Shown piece by piece: positions 1 through 10,054 of a stretch of DNA of 64,000 bases (position 1 is its first letter; each line of letters opens with the position of its first letter). The notes below the pieces were generated by a model, which was given only the letters and a program-made list of their open reading frames with translations, had not been told where the DNA came from and ran no database searches. Origin of the DNA: Sialis fuliginosa (taxonomy: Eukaryota; Arthropoda; Insecta; Megaloptera; Sialidae); contig OY540813.1 in the NCBI GenBank assembly GCA_961205875.1, positions 34,381,001 through 34,445,000 on the forward strand. The letters run 5' to 3'. The translations under genes and the position numbers were made by a program.

Positions 1-656
1 GGGTGTGGGGGAGAGTTTTTTCAACGAGAGTCCAGACACCGGGATCTTTCCTCTCTGTGGAACGTGAAGGCTGCTAGTGCGTTTTTTTTTACCACAGTGC
101 TAGCCGAGATACTGGTATCGTACCTTTAATTTCTTTTTTTTTTATAAGTAACTATTATTATATATATATTAATTATTATTATTATTTTTATAAACAATTA
201 TGTGAAGTTGTGATGTGAATATATTTGTATGCACTAGGTGCAATAAGAATACTTTATCTTGAAGTTATAGAGATATCTCAAATTAATTTTAAATTCTTAG
301 TAATAAATTATACAAATCGATTGAGACACGTGTGTATATATTTTTTTTTTGACTCAAGGGATTTGTGTATATAATAATAAAGGGGTTTTGTGTTTTCCCC
401 CACAAGTTAAGTTGTATATAGATAAAACATGTGGCGCCCATATAGTTATAAGTATATATAATTTTTTGTTTAACGTAATTACTACGAGAATTGTGTGAAT
501 ATAGAAATTGATTTTGTTTCTTTTTGTGTAAATATATTTTGTTATAAGTGTAAATTGTATTTATGTTTTTGTTTCTTTTAAGATTACCCCACCTCTCTAA
601 ATTATTTGACCCATTCCCGCTCCTGAGCACTGAGCCGCGTGCAGAGGTGGGTCACA
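1..656 (+). repeat. 5' LTR of Ty3/Gypsy element (left part outside the window)
   Basis: This stretch is repeated at 6055-6710 with a constant offset of 6054, and I found no differences in the parts I compared. It ends GTCACA at 656. By comparison with the 3' LTR, which starts TGTGAC at 5477, the full LTR would be about 1234 bp, so roughly 577 bp lie upstream of the window. Near-identity of the two LTRs means a recent insertion, because LTRs are identical when an element inserts. A 113-residue minus-strand open frame here is duplicated with the LTR and resembles no protein I know. Confidence 0.93.
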
Positions 657-658
657 AA

Positions 659-676
659 TGGCGACCAACGTTTGGG
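659..676 (+). promoter_or_regulatory. Primer binding site
   Basis: TGGCGACCAACG begins two bases after the LTR end. TGG at this spot pairs with the CCA end of a tRNA. TGGCGACC is shared with mdg1/412-type insect elements that use tRNA-Arg, but pairing beyond these eight bases is not verified. Confidence 0.65.
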
Positions 677-923
677 GCCTAAACTTTTGTAGGGTAAATT
701 AACCCAAAAATTTTCAATTTCTATATTCATTTATAATTGATATTCCTGTGTACCAATGGTTTTACTTTTGATATATGTTTATAAATTAAGTATTTATGAT
801 TGGCTAATATAGTTGATTATGTTAATGCATTTTAGTTTGAAATTTGATGATTACAAAACATAAGATATAGTTATAAATATTTCTTTGGAATTTGTGTTTA
901 CTGTTATAATTTGTAATATTAAA
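677..923 (+). other. Untranslated leader between primer binding site and gag
   Basis: AT-rich leader of the retrotransposon RNA. No gene is visible. An in-frame ATG at 885 would add 13 hydrophobic residues to Gag. I prefer the ATG at 924 because its context (AAAATGG) is better and the charged Gag sequence begins there. Confidence 0.5.
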
Positions 924-2291
924 ATGGATGTCAACAGACTTGTGAAAGACGAACTCGAATTTGAACTTAGAATTCGGGGTGTAATCGACGTTAGCACGGT
1001 AGAAGAAATGCGCACGAGCTTACGCAGGCTTGTAAAATTAGAAAAGTCGGGACTTTTAACCTGCCCAAATATGTCGTTTTCTCATGGTAAGGACGAATTA
1101 GAAAAATGTAAGGAAAAAGTAAGTAGTTTGCGACAGTCAGTTGATAAATATGACGGAACTAGTCTGGATTCTCGTTATAAAAGCTTAGATACGCGCTTAA
1201 CGCATTTATTAGGGCGGTTGGAAAGAATAAATGTAGAGGAAGAGGGGGACGTAAAGGCAAAGTCTACAATGGTTAAAGATTGTTTAAATATGATGGAATT
1301 TCTTGATTCTAAAGCTAAATTTAATCCCGAAAGTATTGAATTACCTCTTAGTCCGATAGCACAGAACCCTGATACCTTAGTGGCTGACAATCGCACCTTC
1401 GACCGTCTTTTACAAATAGGCGAACGTTCTCAACCGGTTGATGAAGCCGCGGCGTGTTCGGTTAGTAAATACGTACCGGTCTATAAGTGGGGCGTAACTT
1501 TCAGCGGTGATGGGAAAGGACCGAGTATAAATTCATTTTTAGGTAGAATAGACGAACTTCGCGTTGCGAGAAATGTAAGTACTCATGATTTGTGGAGGTC
1601 AGCGGTCGAATTATTTGACGGACCCGCTTTATTATGGTTCAGGGCAAATAGACAATATAGCACCTCGTGGGAAGAACTAGTGATCCTTCTAAAACGCGAC
1701 TTTCAATCATACGACTATGAGGAAAATTTGTGGGAGGAAATTAAATACAGGAAACAAGGGGCTAAGGAGTCCGTGGTATTGTATATATCTGCAATGGAAA
1801 ATTTATTTAGCCGGTTATCTGAGCCGCCTTCTGAAAATAAAAAGGTGAAAATTCTTCAACGCAATATTCTCCCAGCCTATGCTGATAAAATAGCTCTGCA
1901 CGATATATTATCAGTAATTGAACTTAAGATATTATGTCGCCGATTAGAGGAAGTCAAGCAATTCCGCGAACGTGATGGACTACCACCTCGCCGAAATTTT
2001 CTTGAGCCCGACTTAGCGTATACACCTAGGATGGAAAAACGTGTGGATTTTCAACGCTCCGCCACAACAATGAATCCAATTAAAACTAATACTTCTTCAT
2101 TTAACAACAAGTTACGTTGTTGGAATTGCCGTGAAGTTGGACATACGTACCATAGATGTACCAGGCCGATTTTACATTTGTTCTGTCGAAGATGTGGAAA
2201 ATTCCAGGTCGACACTGATAATTGTGACCGCTGTTCGGGAAACGGAAACACGAGGCCGGGGCCATCGGGAGTCGACCGGACCTCAAATTAA
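924..2291 (+). CDS. gag: Gag polyprotein of Ty3/Gypsy retrotransposon
   Basis: Structural protein that packages the element RNA into virus-like particles in the cytoplasm. It has 455 residues from the chosen ATG. The first ~150 residues are charged and helix-prone. The middle (about 190-350) resembles the Retrotrans_gag domain, with the WFRANRQ and LLKRDF type motifs of insect Gypsy Gags. A classical CCHC zinc knuckle follows: C399, C402, H407, C412 (CX2CX4HX4C). A second cysteine cluster at C421, C424, C434 and C437 (CX2CX9CX2C) has no histidine and is unusual. The stop codon (2289-2291) shares its last base with the pol ATG (TAATG). A -1 frameshift signal overlaps the last codons. The frame is intact, so the gene may be functional. 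Confidence 0.9.
   Translation: MDVNRLVKDELEFELRIRGVIDVSTVEEMRTSLRRLVKLEKSGLLTCPNMSFSHGKDELEKCKEKVSSLRQSVDKYDGTSLDSRYKSLDTRLTHLLGRLERINVEEEGDVKAKSTMVKDCLNMMEFLDSKAKFNPESIELPLSPIAQNPDTLVADNRTFDRLLQIGERSQPVDEAAACSVSKYVPVYKWGVTFSGDGKGPSINSFLGRIDELRVARNVSTHDLWRSAVELFDGPALLWFRANRQYSTSWEELVILLKRDFQSYDYEENLWEEIKYRKQGAKESVVLYISAMENLFSRLSEPPSENKKVKILQRNILPAYADKIALHDILSVIELKILCRRLEEVKQFRERDGLPPRRNFLEPDLAYTPRMEKRVDFQRSATTMNPIKTNTSSFNNKLRCWNCREVGHTYHRCTRPILHLFCRRCGKFQVDTDNCDRCSGNGNTRPGPSGVDRTSN
2237..2284 (+). promoter_or_regulatory. Probable -1 ribosomal frameshift signal (gag to pol)
   Basis: GGGAAAC at 2237-2243 fits the X XXY YYZ rule in the gag phase (G GGA AAC). After an 8-nt spacer, GAGGCCGG (2252-2259) can pair with CCGGACCTC (2276-2284), leaving one bulged A: an 8-bp GC-rich stem with a 16-nt loop in an AT-rich element. 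The -1 frame is open from the slip site through the pol ATG at 2291. The same heptamer is known from lentiviral gag-pol junctions. Function is inferred. Confidence 0.72.
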
Positions 2292-5200
2292 TGAAGACTT
2301 CCAAGGAAGAATTTAGATCATGGCTTGGTGTGGTGAGAGATTTTATGACAAAGAAAAGCCCTACTCTTGCGAGCCAAGCGAACGATGATCGACCTTATCT
2401 GGAGGTGGAAGTATTAGGCACTACTGTCAAGGGATTACTGGATTCTGGCGCTAGCAGTACCGTAGTTGGTGGTCCAGGCCTGACTCTATTGGAAAATTTA
2501 GGGCTAAAAATACGTACTCACAGAAATGTTATAGCAACGTCGGCAGATGGATCGGAGTTAAAAATTATTGGAGCCGTAGACATACCCATGAAACTTGCTA
2601 ATAATAATTTCGGGTTGATAACTGCTTTGGTCGCCCCTGAGGTGACGCAAACTTTAATTTTCGGTCTTGACTTTTGGAAAAAGTTTGGAATAGTCCCGAA
2701 TCTACGCGAGAGAACATACTCATTTGTAAGTGAAATTAGAACTATTCAAAGTAGAAAAGATCTAAATATTAGTCAGGAACGCGAACTTGAAGACATCCGA
2801 GAAGAATTTCGTAGGTATTCGGAACACAAATTGGGGAGAACGCATCTAATAGAACACGTTATTGATACCGGTAATGCAGCTCCTATTAAACAAAGATATT
2901 ATCGGATATCTCCTTATTTGCAGGACATCATGAACAAAGAATTAAACAAAATGCTAGAAATGGGTGTGATAGAAAAATCGAATAGTCCTTGGTCGTCACC
3001 AGTAATCCTTGTTAAGAAATCTTCTGGCGAGCATCGGTTATGTTTGGATTCAAGAAAACTCAACTCGGTAACCAAGAGGGATGCATACCCCTTGCCCTAT
3101 GTCTCTTCCATACTAGATAGACTACGTGACGCCAAATTTCTTAGTTCTATTGATTTAAAACATGCCTTCTGGCAGGTACCTTTGGAGGAAAACTCGAAAG
3201 AAAAGACAGCATTTACGGTCCCTGGAAGAGGACTCTTTCAATTTGTTGTTATGCCTTTTGGGTTGCATAATGCTGCTCAAACCCAACAGAGATTGATGGA
3301 TCGGATTTTAGGGGTGGAACTTGAGCCTCAAGTCTTCACTTACCTAGATGACATAATCATCGCGTCACCATCATTTGAAGACCACGTTAAGGTGTTACGT
3401 GAAGTCTTACGGCGATTACAAAAGGTAGGATTAACTGTAAATGTTGATAAATGTGAATTTTGTAAGGATTCCTTAAATTACCTAGGTTATGTGGTAGATA
3501 GGTATGGTTTGCGAACAAACCCTGACAAAGTGGCTACAATTTTAAACTATCCTCGTCCTACGAACACTACTGAAGTAAGAAGATTTATGGGTATGGCGTC
3601 ATGGTACAGACGATTTATAGCAAATTTTGCGTCGGTTTCAGGACCCATAAATGACCTTTTGAAAGGCCTGAAGAAAAAAGGAAGGATTGATTGGACCCCG
3701 GAGGCTGAAAAATCTTTTGGGTTATTAAAAGAAGCCATGGTTTCCGCTCCAATTCTGGCTTGCCCCGATTTTACCAAACCGTTCTCCATACAGACCGATG
3801 CTTCTGATTGTGGGATAGGGGCTGTCCTTACGCAACTCGATGGAGATAATGAACATCCAATCGCGTACGTGAGCCGAAAATTATCGAAATCGGAAAGGAA
3901 TTATTCAGTCACGGAAAGAGAATGTTTGGCGGTTGTGTTCGCGGTGGAAAAATTCCGCCCATACATAGAAGGTGTCCACTTTGAAATAATTACTGACCAT
4001 TATTCGCTACTTTGGTTGAATTCTTTAAAAGATCCTACCGGTAAGTTAGCCAGATGGGCGGTTAAATTACAACAATTTGATTTTGAGTTGAAGCATAGGA
4101 AAGGTAAGGAAAACGTGATACCAGACGCTTTATCTAGGGCTATAGTTGATAAATCTGAAGTAGAGGTGATAACTGTTACTCCAACTGATACGGACCATTG
4201 GTATCATAAAATGATTCAATCTGTTACTACTGACCCTGATAAATATGAATCATGGCGTATTGCTGATGGTAAGCTTTGGAAACACATTATAAATAGATCT
4301 AGCCTGGAAGGTAGGGCTGAATGGAAATTAGTCATCCCCAAGAGCCAGCGGAAAGAAGTTCTTAAAGATTGTCATGACAATCCAGTTTCAGGACATTTTG
4401 GAGCGTTCAAGACCAAACATCGAGTTAGAGAGCTATACTACTGGCCAAAAATGAGTGTGGATATTGGGAGATATGTTCGAAAATGTGAAATCTGCCAACA
4501 AACCAAAGTGAGTCAAACGCCAAATAGAGGAATGATGGGAGCACCCAAAAAGGTAACTGCACCGTTCGAGGTCATTTCAACTGACCTAATGGGACCTTTT
4601 CCTCGTTCCACGAAAGGAAACACCATGTTATTGGTTGTGTCAGATTGGTTCTCGAAATTCGTACTACTTTTTCCAATTAGAGCTGCTACTGCAACCAAGA
4701 TATGTAAGATTATTGAAGAACAGGTATTCCTGATATATGGAGTTCCCCGTGTGGTGATCTGCGACAATGGGCCTCAGTACAAGAGCTACCAGTTTAAGCA
4801 TCTAATGAAACAGTATGGAGTCCCAAGCCTATGGTACAATGCAGTTTACCACCCACAGGTGAACCCTACAGAGCGAGTAAACCGCGTTATTATAACGGCT
4901 ATCACGGCTTACGTAGAAGATAAACATAGAGAATGGGACGCAAATATTAGTTTTATTGGTACCGCGATAAGGACAGCGGTGCACGAAGTTACCGGATTTA
5001 GTCCGGTAGAACTAGTTTTTGGGCATAAAATAAGAATTTCCGGTTCTGAATATCCGGGAGGGATGGAGGAACAGGAAATGATAAATTTTGAAGGTAGAGC
5101 AAATCACAGGGAAAAAATGGACCATCTCAAAGCGGTGTATGCCGAAGTACGGGAAAAATTAAAAACTGCGTATGAAAAAAATGCAAGGAGTTACAACCTA

Positions 5201-5440
5201 CGACGACGTCCGGCAAACTATCAAGTGGGCGAAGCAGTACTGAAGAGAAATTTTGTACTATCTAACGCAGCCAATAATTTTTCTGCTAAGTTGGCACCGA
5301 AATTCATAAAATGCCGCGTTCGAAAAAAAATTTCCCAATTAATTTATGAGCTTAATGATGCTGAAGGCAAAAGAATTCCTGGTCGTTGGCATGTGAAGGA
5401 CCTAAAGCCATGTTTCGACGGTGAAGACTCCAGTGAGTAA
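2291..5440 (+). CDS. pol: Pol polyprotein: protease, reverse transcriptase, RNase H, integrase
   Basis: Enzyme polyprotein of 1049 residues that copies and integrates the element. Order: aspartic protease with DSGA at 51-54; reverse transcriptase with first catalytic Asp D288 and YLDD at 351-354; RNase H with D503, E544 and D569; integrase with the HHCC zinc finger (H695, H702, C732, C735) and a DD35E core (D765, D825, E861). PR-RT-RH-IN order defines Ty3/Gypsy. The C-terminal integrase region normally carrying a Gly-Pro-Tyr/Phe module reads Lys-Cys-Arg (1007-1009). The frame is intact with all catalytic residues present. No envelope gene follows, since only 36 bp separate pol from the 3' LTR. 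This points to a non-enveloped mdg1/412-like lineage rather than an errantivirus. Expression is probably by -1 frameshift from gag, or by reinitiation at TAATG. Confidence 0.95.
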   Translation: MKTSKEEFRSWLGVVRDFMTKKSPTLASQANDDRPYLEVEVLGTTVKGLLDSGASSTVVGGPGLTLLENLGLKIRTHRNVIATSADGSELKIIGAVDIPMKLANNNFGLITALVAPEVTQTLIFGLDFWKKFGIVPNLRERTYSFVSEIRTIQSRKDLNISQERELEDIREEFRRYSEHKLGRTHLIEHVIDTGNAAPIKQRYYRISPYLQDIMNKELNKMLEMGVIEKSNSPWSSPVILVKKSSGEHRLCLDSRKLNSVTKRDAYPLPYVSSILDRLRDAKFLSSIDLKHAFWQVPLEENSKEKTAFTVPGRGLFQFVVMPFGLHNAAQTQQRLMDRILGVELEPQVFTYLDDIIIASPSFEDHVKVLREVLRRLQKVGLTVNVDKCEFCKDSLNYLGYVVDRYGLRTNPDKVATILNYPRPTNTTEVRRFMGMASWYRRFIANFASVSGPINDLLKGLKKKGRIDWTPEAEKSFGLLKEAMVSAPILACPDFTKPFSIQTDASDCGIGAVLTQLDGDNEHPIAYVSRKLSKSERNYSVTERECLAVVFAVEKFRPYIEGVHFEIITDHYSLLWLNSLKDPTGKLARWAVKLQQFDFELKHRKGKENVIPDALSRAIVDKSEVEVITVTPTDTDHWYHKMIQSVTTDPDKYESWRIADGKLWKHIINRSSLEGRAEWKLVIPKSQRKEVLKDCHDNPVSGHFGAFKTKHRVRELYYWPKMSVDIGRYVRKCEICQQTKVSQTPNRGMMGAPKKVTAPFEVISTDLMGPFPRSTKGNTMLLVVSDWFSKFVLLFPIRAATATKICKIIEEQVFLIYGVPRVVICDNGPQYKSYQFKHLMKQYGVPSLWYNAVYHPQVNPTERVNRVIITAITAYVEDKHREWDANISFIGTAIRTAVHEVTGFSPVELVFGHKIRISGSEYPGGMEEQEMINFEGRANHREKMDHLKAVYAEVREKLKTAYEKNARSYNLRRRPANYQVGEAVLKRNFVLSNAANNFSAKLAPKFIKCRVRKKISQLIYELNDAEGKRIPGRWHVKDLKPCFDGEDSSE

Positions 5441-5463
5441 TTTTACCCCTGGTCAATTACTCC

Positions 5464-5474
5464 GGGAGAGGGAG
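5464..5474 (+). promoter_or_regulatory. Polypurine tract
   Basis: GGGAGAGGGAG lies immediately upstream of the 3' LTR start at 5477. This is the expected position of the plus-strand primer for reverse transcription. Confidence 0.8.
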
Positions 5475-5476
5475 TG

Positions 5477-6710
5477 TGTGACGGCCTGATCAACCGTCAT
5501 ATACATTCCACTTTCTTTGTAGTTTATCGAAGGGTTTTATTTACCACCTTGTCCCTATTCTATTATAAATTTTAAATCGTTGTGTACAAATTAATTAAAT
5601 TTTAATTGAAGTATGCAACACGGGGACAGTCTCGCCGGATCCTGTTGGTTTTAGCATAGATCTAGCGATAATAAATTTTAGGTGATTCGATGCGGTTCCC
5701 GGCAAGTGAGAGAGCGTATGACGGCCGAAGGTGACGCTACGTGTTGAGGTTGCTTTTGAGATTTATTTTTTTTGAGTATCGTTTTTGAGTATTGTTTGAT
5801 TATAAGGCTATCCAGGGTTCGTGTTACGGATTAAGAACCGTGTGTAGTGTGTAACCTTACCGTGTGTCGCGAAATAAAATATATAAAGTTACAAGTTTCA
5901 AATCAAGAAATAAAGTCATTTGTGTTTGTGTATATTCTACATATATGTGTAGACGTATATATCAAATTGTTAAGAATTTGTCCAACGACGGGGAGTCGTG
6001 GAAAATCCGCGAGACAAGCGTGGGAGCCAGGAGGTGCCATCTGAGCGAGAAGGTGGGTGTGGGGGAGAGTTTTTTCAACGAGAGTCCAGACACCGGGATC
6101 TTTCCTCTCTGTGGAACGTGAAGGCTGCTAGTGCGTTTTTTTTTACCACAGTGCTAGCCGAGATACTGGTATCGTACCTTTAATTTCTTTTTTTTTTATA
6201 AGTAACTATTATTATATATATATTAATTATTATTATTATTTTTATAAACAATTATGTGAAGTTGTGATGTGAATATATTTGTATGCACTAGGTGCAATAA
6301 GAATACTTTATCTTGAAGTTATAGAGATATCTCAAATTAATTTTAAATTCTTAGTAATAAATTATACAAATCGATTGAGACACGTGTGTATATATTTTTT
6401 TTTTGACTCAAGGGATTTGTGTATATAATAATAAAGGGGTTTTGTGTTTTCCCCCACAAGTTAAGTTGTATATAGATAAAACATGTGGCGCCCATATAGT
6501 TATAAGTATATATAATTTTTTGTTTAACGTAATTACTACGAGAATTGTGTGAATATAGAAATTGATTTTGTTTCTTTTTGTGTAAATATATTTTGTTATA
6601 AGTGTAAATTGTATTTATGTTTTTGTTTCTTTTAAGATTACCCCACCTCTCTAAATTATTTGACCCATTCCCGCTCCTGAGCACTGAGCCGCGTGCAGAG
6701 GTGGGTCACA
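5477..6710 (+). repeat. 3' LTR of Ty3/Gypsy element
   Basis: The LTR is bounded by the perfect inverted hexamers TGTGAC (5477-5482) and GTCACA (6705-6710), 1234 bp. An AATAAA at 5909-5914 could be the polyadenylation signal. Near the right end CCACCTCT (6643-6650) and AGAGGTGG (6697-6704) can form a hairpin. The short open frames in it look spurious. The upstream target-site duplicate is outside the window. Confidence 0.93.
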
Positions 6711-6920
6711 ACACATACCTATAGTACGAGAAATAAAGAAAATCTAATTCCACGTTCTACAGGCTTAACATTAATTACAAAGGGTCCTCAAATATCTATT
6801 ATAAATATCTTCAACAAATTACCTACTGAATTAAAAATTTTCCCTTTAAACATATTTAAAAAAGAACTAAAAAAATATCTAAATTCCAAAAATCACTACA
6901 ACATAAGTGAATATGAGTAA
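6711..6920 (+). pseudogene. C-terminal tail of a non-LTR retrotransposon (LINE) polyprotein
   Basis: The frame reads in from the LTR and gives about 69 residues ending at a TAA at 6918-6920. A TRNK motif followed by an NKLP-type motif and a Lys-rich FKKELKKYL segment is typical of the extreme C-terminus of insect Jockey-like ORF2 proteins. The homology begins at the first base after the 3' LTR. The Gypsy element therefore seems to have inserted into a LINE, and the remainder of the ORF should lie left of the 5' LTR. Confidence 0.55.
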
Positions 6921-7004
6921 CCTATAATTAATGTTAATACCTTATCCTTTCCTATATATAATATTAAAATAGTTAAATTAAGTTAGAATCAATAAGTTAG
7001 TATA

Positions 7005-7419
7005 TACCGGGTGTACCAGTACGGGTGTGTCCACTATGTTTTACGCCCAAACTTTTGAAGATAGAGTTTTATGATAAAAAATTTACTGTATATATCGACC
7101 CTAAAGAATTTCAGGAAAATGTTTTCAACCCCCTAAAACTCCTCCTTGGGGGGTAGTTTGAGGGGTACATGCCCGTTTCTCAGCAAAATCAAATGGAACG
7201 GTATATCCAAAAGTAGATAATTTTGAAGATCATAAAAAAGTAAGAAACTTTTGTAAAATAAAGTTTTTCATACATTCAATTGTTTAGAAAATATGGCGAC
7301 TTGATCCTAAATTTTAGGGTTTTACTAAAATTGCTCTAGTTTCGTTAAATATCATAAAACTCTATCTTCAATAGTTTGGGCGTAAAACATAGTGGACGGG
7401 TGGTCTGGAACACCCGGTA
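7005..7419. mobile_element. MITE with long terminal inverted repeats and TA target duplication
   Basis: TACCGGGTGT at 7005-7014 is mirrored by ACACCCGGTA at 7410-7419. The inverted similarity continues for about 75 bp on each side (for example ACATAGTGGAC with GTCCACTATGT). TA flanks both sides (7003-7004, 7420-7421), as for Tc1/mariner-type insertion. No coding capacity. Confidence 0.8.
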
Positions 7420-7507
7420 TATTAGGGTGGTCCTTATTTATAGATGAAGGAAATTTTTTTTGGATATTTTTGACTCAATAATAAAAATATAAAGGACCCC
7501 GCACATT

Positions 7508-10049
7508 CCTTATGGGAACTGGCTTAAAAAAATTAAATTAAAGTTTTATTTGAGTTTTTATTGTTTCAATGCTTTTTTGGCTATTCTAGTTTTTCACTAA
7601 TGATATTTCAGAGGTAAGTTGTTATTAATGATATTACAATGATGAAAAATGTAATTATTAATTTTTTGACTATGGTGTGTAAACAACAAAATTGATATAC
7701 CCCCTGAAAAATTAAGATTTAGTATTTTAGTAATATAGCAAAGATTTTGATGTTGTATAATTAAAAAACAATTTTGTTTATCACTATGGCATACATGCAT
7801 AGAATATCTTGCTATGTATGTGAGGTAGTTTCGAATCCTCAACGAATGCATAAAGTAAATAGAGGCGATAATGCAATTAAATGTGAAATCGCTATTAGTA
7901 GACGAAACGAAGCAGGTCAACTACCACTTGAAATTGAAGAGAATTCACGACTGTGTATTAACTGTAGCCGATCTATCAACAATCTAATAAGAACAATAGA
8001 ATAGAACCCCTCTTGCCTCATACTAAATGTTTTAACTCAAACATCAAGTAATACTTGTGTCATATGTAATGCGGCTGATAATATTAATAGACTTTCATCT
8101 GCTAGTAGGGTAAATATATCCCGAAAATGTGAGATGCTGCCAATTACACCTAGACGAGCAAGGCTTTCTTTTACGATATCTACTTCCAGTTTTGCGATTC
8201 ATCAATAGACCTTACATAGTCGAGGGACCCCGATTACAAACGTTTTTGCAGCACCTTCGCATGGCAGTAAATGACAGCAAAGTATGGAGATTTAAAGATG
8301 AGAACAGTTTCACCGATGATGAGTTTAGGTCCATGACTCCTATAACTAAAGAACAATTCCCAGAGATGTTTTTATTTTGTGATTCCGTACCTGAAAGGAA
8401 CACCCAGAGACACATTGAAAATAAAAATCTTTTAACTTTTTTTTGTAAGTTACGGTAGGGATTGTCGGATGATTTTTTAAAAGTTATTTTTAGGTACTCA
8501 AGTCGGCAAAGTACACGTTTAGTTATAGCAACAGTGCAAAAATCATTAATGCAACTATTTGTATCTGAAAATTTGATGCAATAACGAGAGAAGAATTTAT
8601 ACAAAGACATGTGTCTGATTTTTCTAATACATTGTACAATAATGAACCGGATGTCCCAAAAGCTGTTACATACATTGATGGTACTTACAGTGCTATTCAA
8701 AAAAGCAGTAACTTTCGAGTTCTACGGCAGTCGTATTGCGTTCATAAAGGACGTCATCTTTTGAAACCTGCATTAATTGTTGCACCGGATGGTTACATTC
8801 TCACAATTCTCTATTTCTCGGATTCTTGAAACATCATGCTCCACAATGAGTTCAATAGAGATGTTGAGGGCTTCAGGAGATGGTTTTAAGAAGGTGATAT
8901 CGTCGTAGTAGACCGAGGATATCGTGATGCCATACCTTTACTAGAACAATTGGGAATCCAGTATGAAATGCCAGCTCTCTTACAAAATGGACAACATCAG
9001 CTATCCACAGAAGAAAGCAATACATCTCGTCTAGTCACTAAAACGAGATGGATAGTGGAAGCAAGAAATGGGCATATAAAGTCAATTTTTAAATTCTTCG
9101 ATCATCTAGGTGACTTTTATCGCATAGCCGGTGCTATCATTAATCGATATCATTAACTATTCACATGCAAGATGCTACAATAGAATTAGCTAGACAAATG
9201 CTTGAAAGAGCCCAAGAAATAAACGTAATTCAAGTACGTGTCGAGGCAGAAGGTCTAAATCGACGACATGGTCGGTAGATACAATTGAATGTTCAAGATT
9301 TCCCTCAGTTTCCTCACCTCTCATTACAGTACTTAACAGATCTGACAGCGGGGGTATATCAACTGAATCTAGCACCATCTTATATCCAAGATATGAATCA
9401 GCGAGATGAAGAAGCACTTCAATTTAACCAACGCATTGATGAACCTGGATTTCTAAGAGTGCGCATTTATTCTCGATACCGTAACGCCACAAAATATCAG
9501 CTATGGATAGCTTATAGAACTCCGGATGGTAGAATAACATAAGAACCGATTCTAGGGTATTATTGTACCTGTAAAACTGGTGCTAGAACTCTTGGATCAT
9601 GTGCTCATGTTTCAAGCGTTTTGTGGTACTTAGGTTATGCGCGATATGAAGACCCATGGACAATTCTCACGGAGACAGTTCTCGACGCTGCTAATCGACC
9701 ACCACAGCGAGATCTTGGTGACAGAATAGCAATGACTCATAAACAAAAAAATAAATGCTGTTCAAATCATCAATTATTTTAATTAAATAATAAAAATAAA
9801 TTCCACTAAGGTATTTATGTAAACTAGTAATGATATATTATACCCTATGAGTTATTTGTAACTATAAAAATGTTAAAAGATTTAAAACTTAAATAAAACT
9901 TTAATTTCAATTTTTCATCATGAAAAATTTTTATCGCCGAAACGGCTCATTTTTCGAAGTTGTGTCTGTTAGAGCTTTTGATCAGCATCACATAAACTAC
10001 AACATACCAAAAATTTTGCGATTTTCACGGAAAGTCAGTTCCCATAAGG
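7508..10049 (+). mobile_element. DNA transposon with 18-bp TIRs and 5-bp ACATT target duplication
   Basis: CCTTATGGGAACTGGCTT at 7508-7525 is matched by the reverse complement at 10032-10049 (17 of 18 bases). The element is flanked on both sides by ACATT (7503-7507 and 10050-10054). It contains one broken transposase-like gene (7774-9745). The 2542-bp size and the gene position fit an autonomous DNA transposon. The superfamily is uncertain. Confidence 0.8.
7774..9745 (+). pseudogene. Degenerate DDE-type transposase with C-terminal SWIM zinc finger
   Basis: Pieces in several frames line up as one decayed protein. The N-terminal part has CxxC pairs (about 7800-8100). An alpha-helical region at 8129-8458 ends at a TAG in a KLR context. 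A first catalytic-type Asp lies in IDGTY (about 8676), followed by a conserved RQSYCVHKGRHLLKPA block. A second Asp lies in VDRGYRD (about 8908) and a Glu in VEARNGHIK (about 9055). After these comes a long C-terminal region. Near 9560-9612 there is a CxC...CxH SWIM-type finger (YCTCKTG...CAH). In-frame stops interrupt it after the YFSDS motif (8827-8829) and after RRWF (about 8887), and frameshifts separate other parts. It resembles an insect protein family combining a DDE_Tnp_4-like nuclease with SWIM. Certainly nonfunctional as it stands. Confidence 0.7.
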
Positions 10050-10054
10050 ACATT

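Noticed and set aside
289..630. 113-residue minus-strand frame, repeated at 6343-6684, as a gene
   Set aside because: It lies inside the LTR, is duplicated only because the LTR is, and is Asn/Lys/Tyr-rich without motifs.
5441..5476. Envelope gene that would make the Gypsy element an errantivirus
   Set aside because: Only 36 bp lie between pol and the 3' LTR, so there is no room for env.
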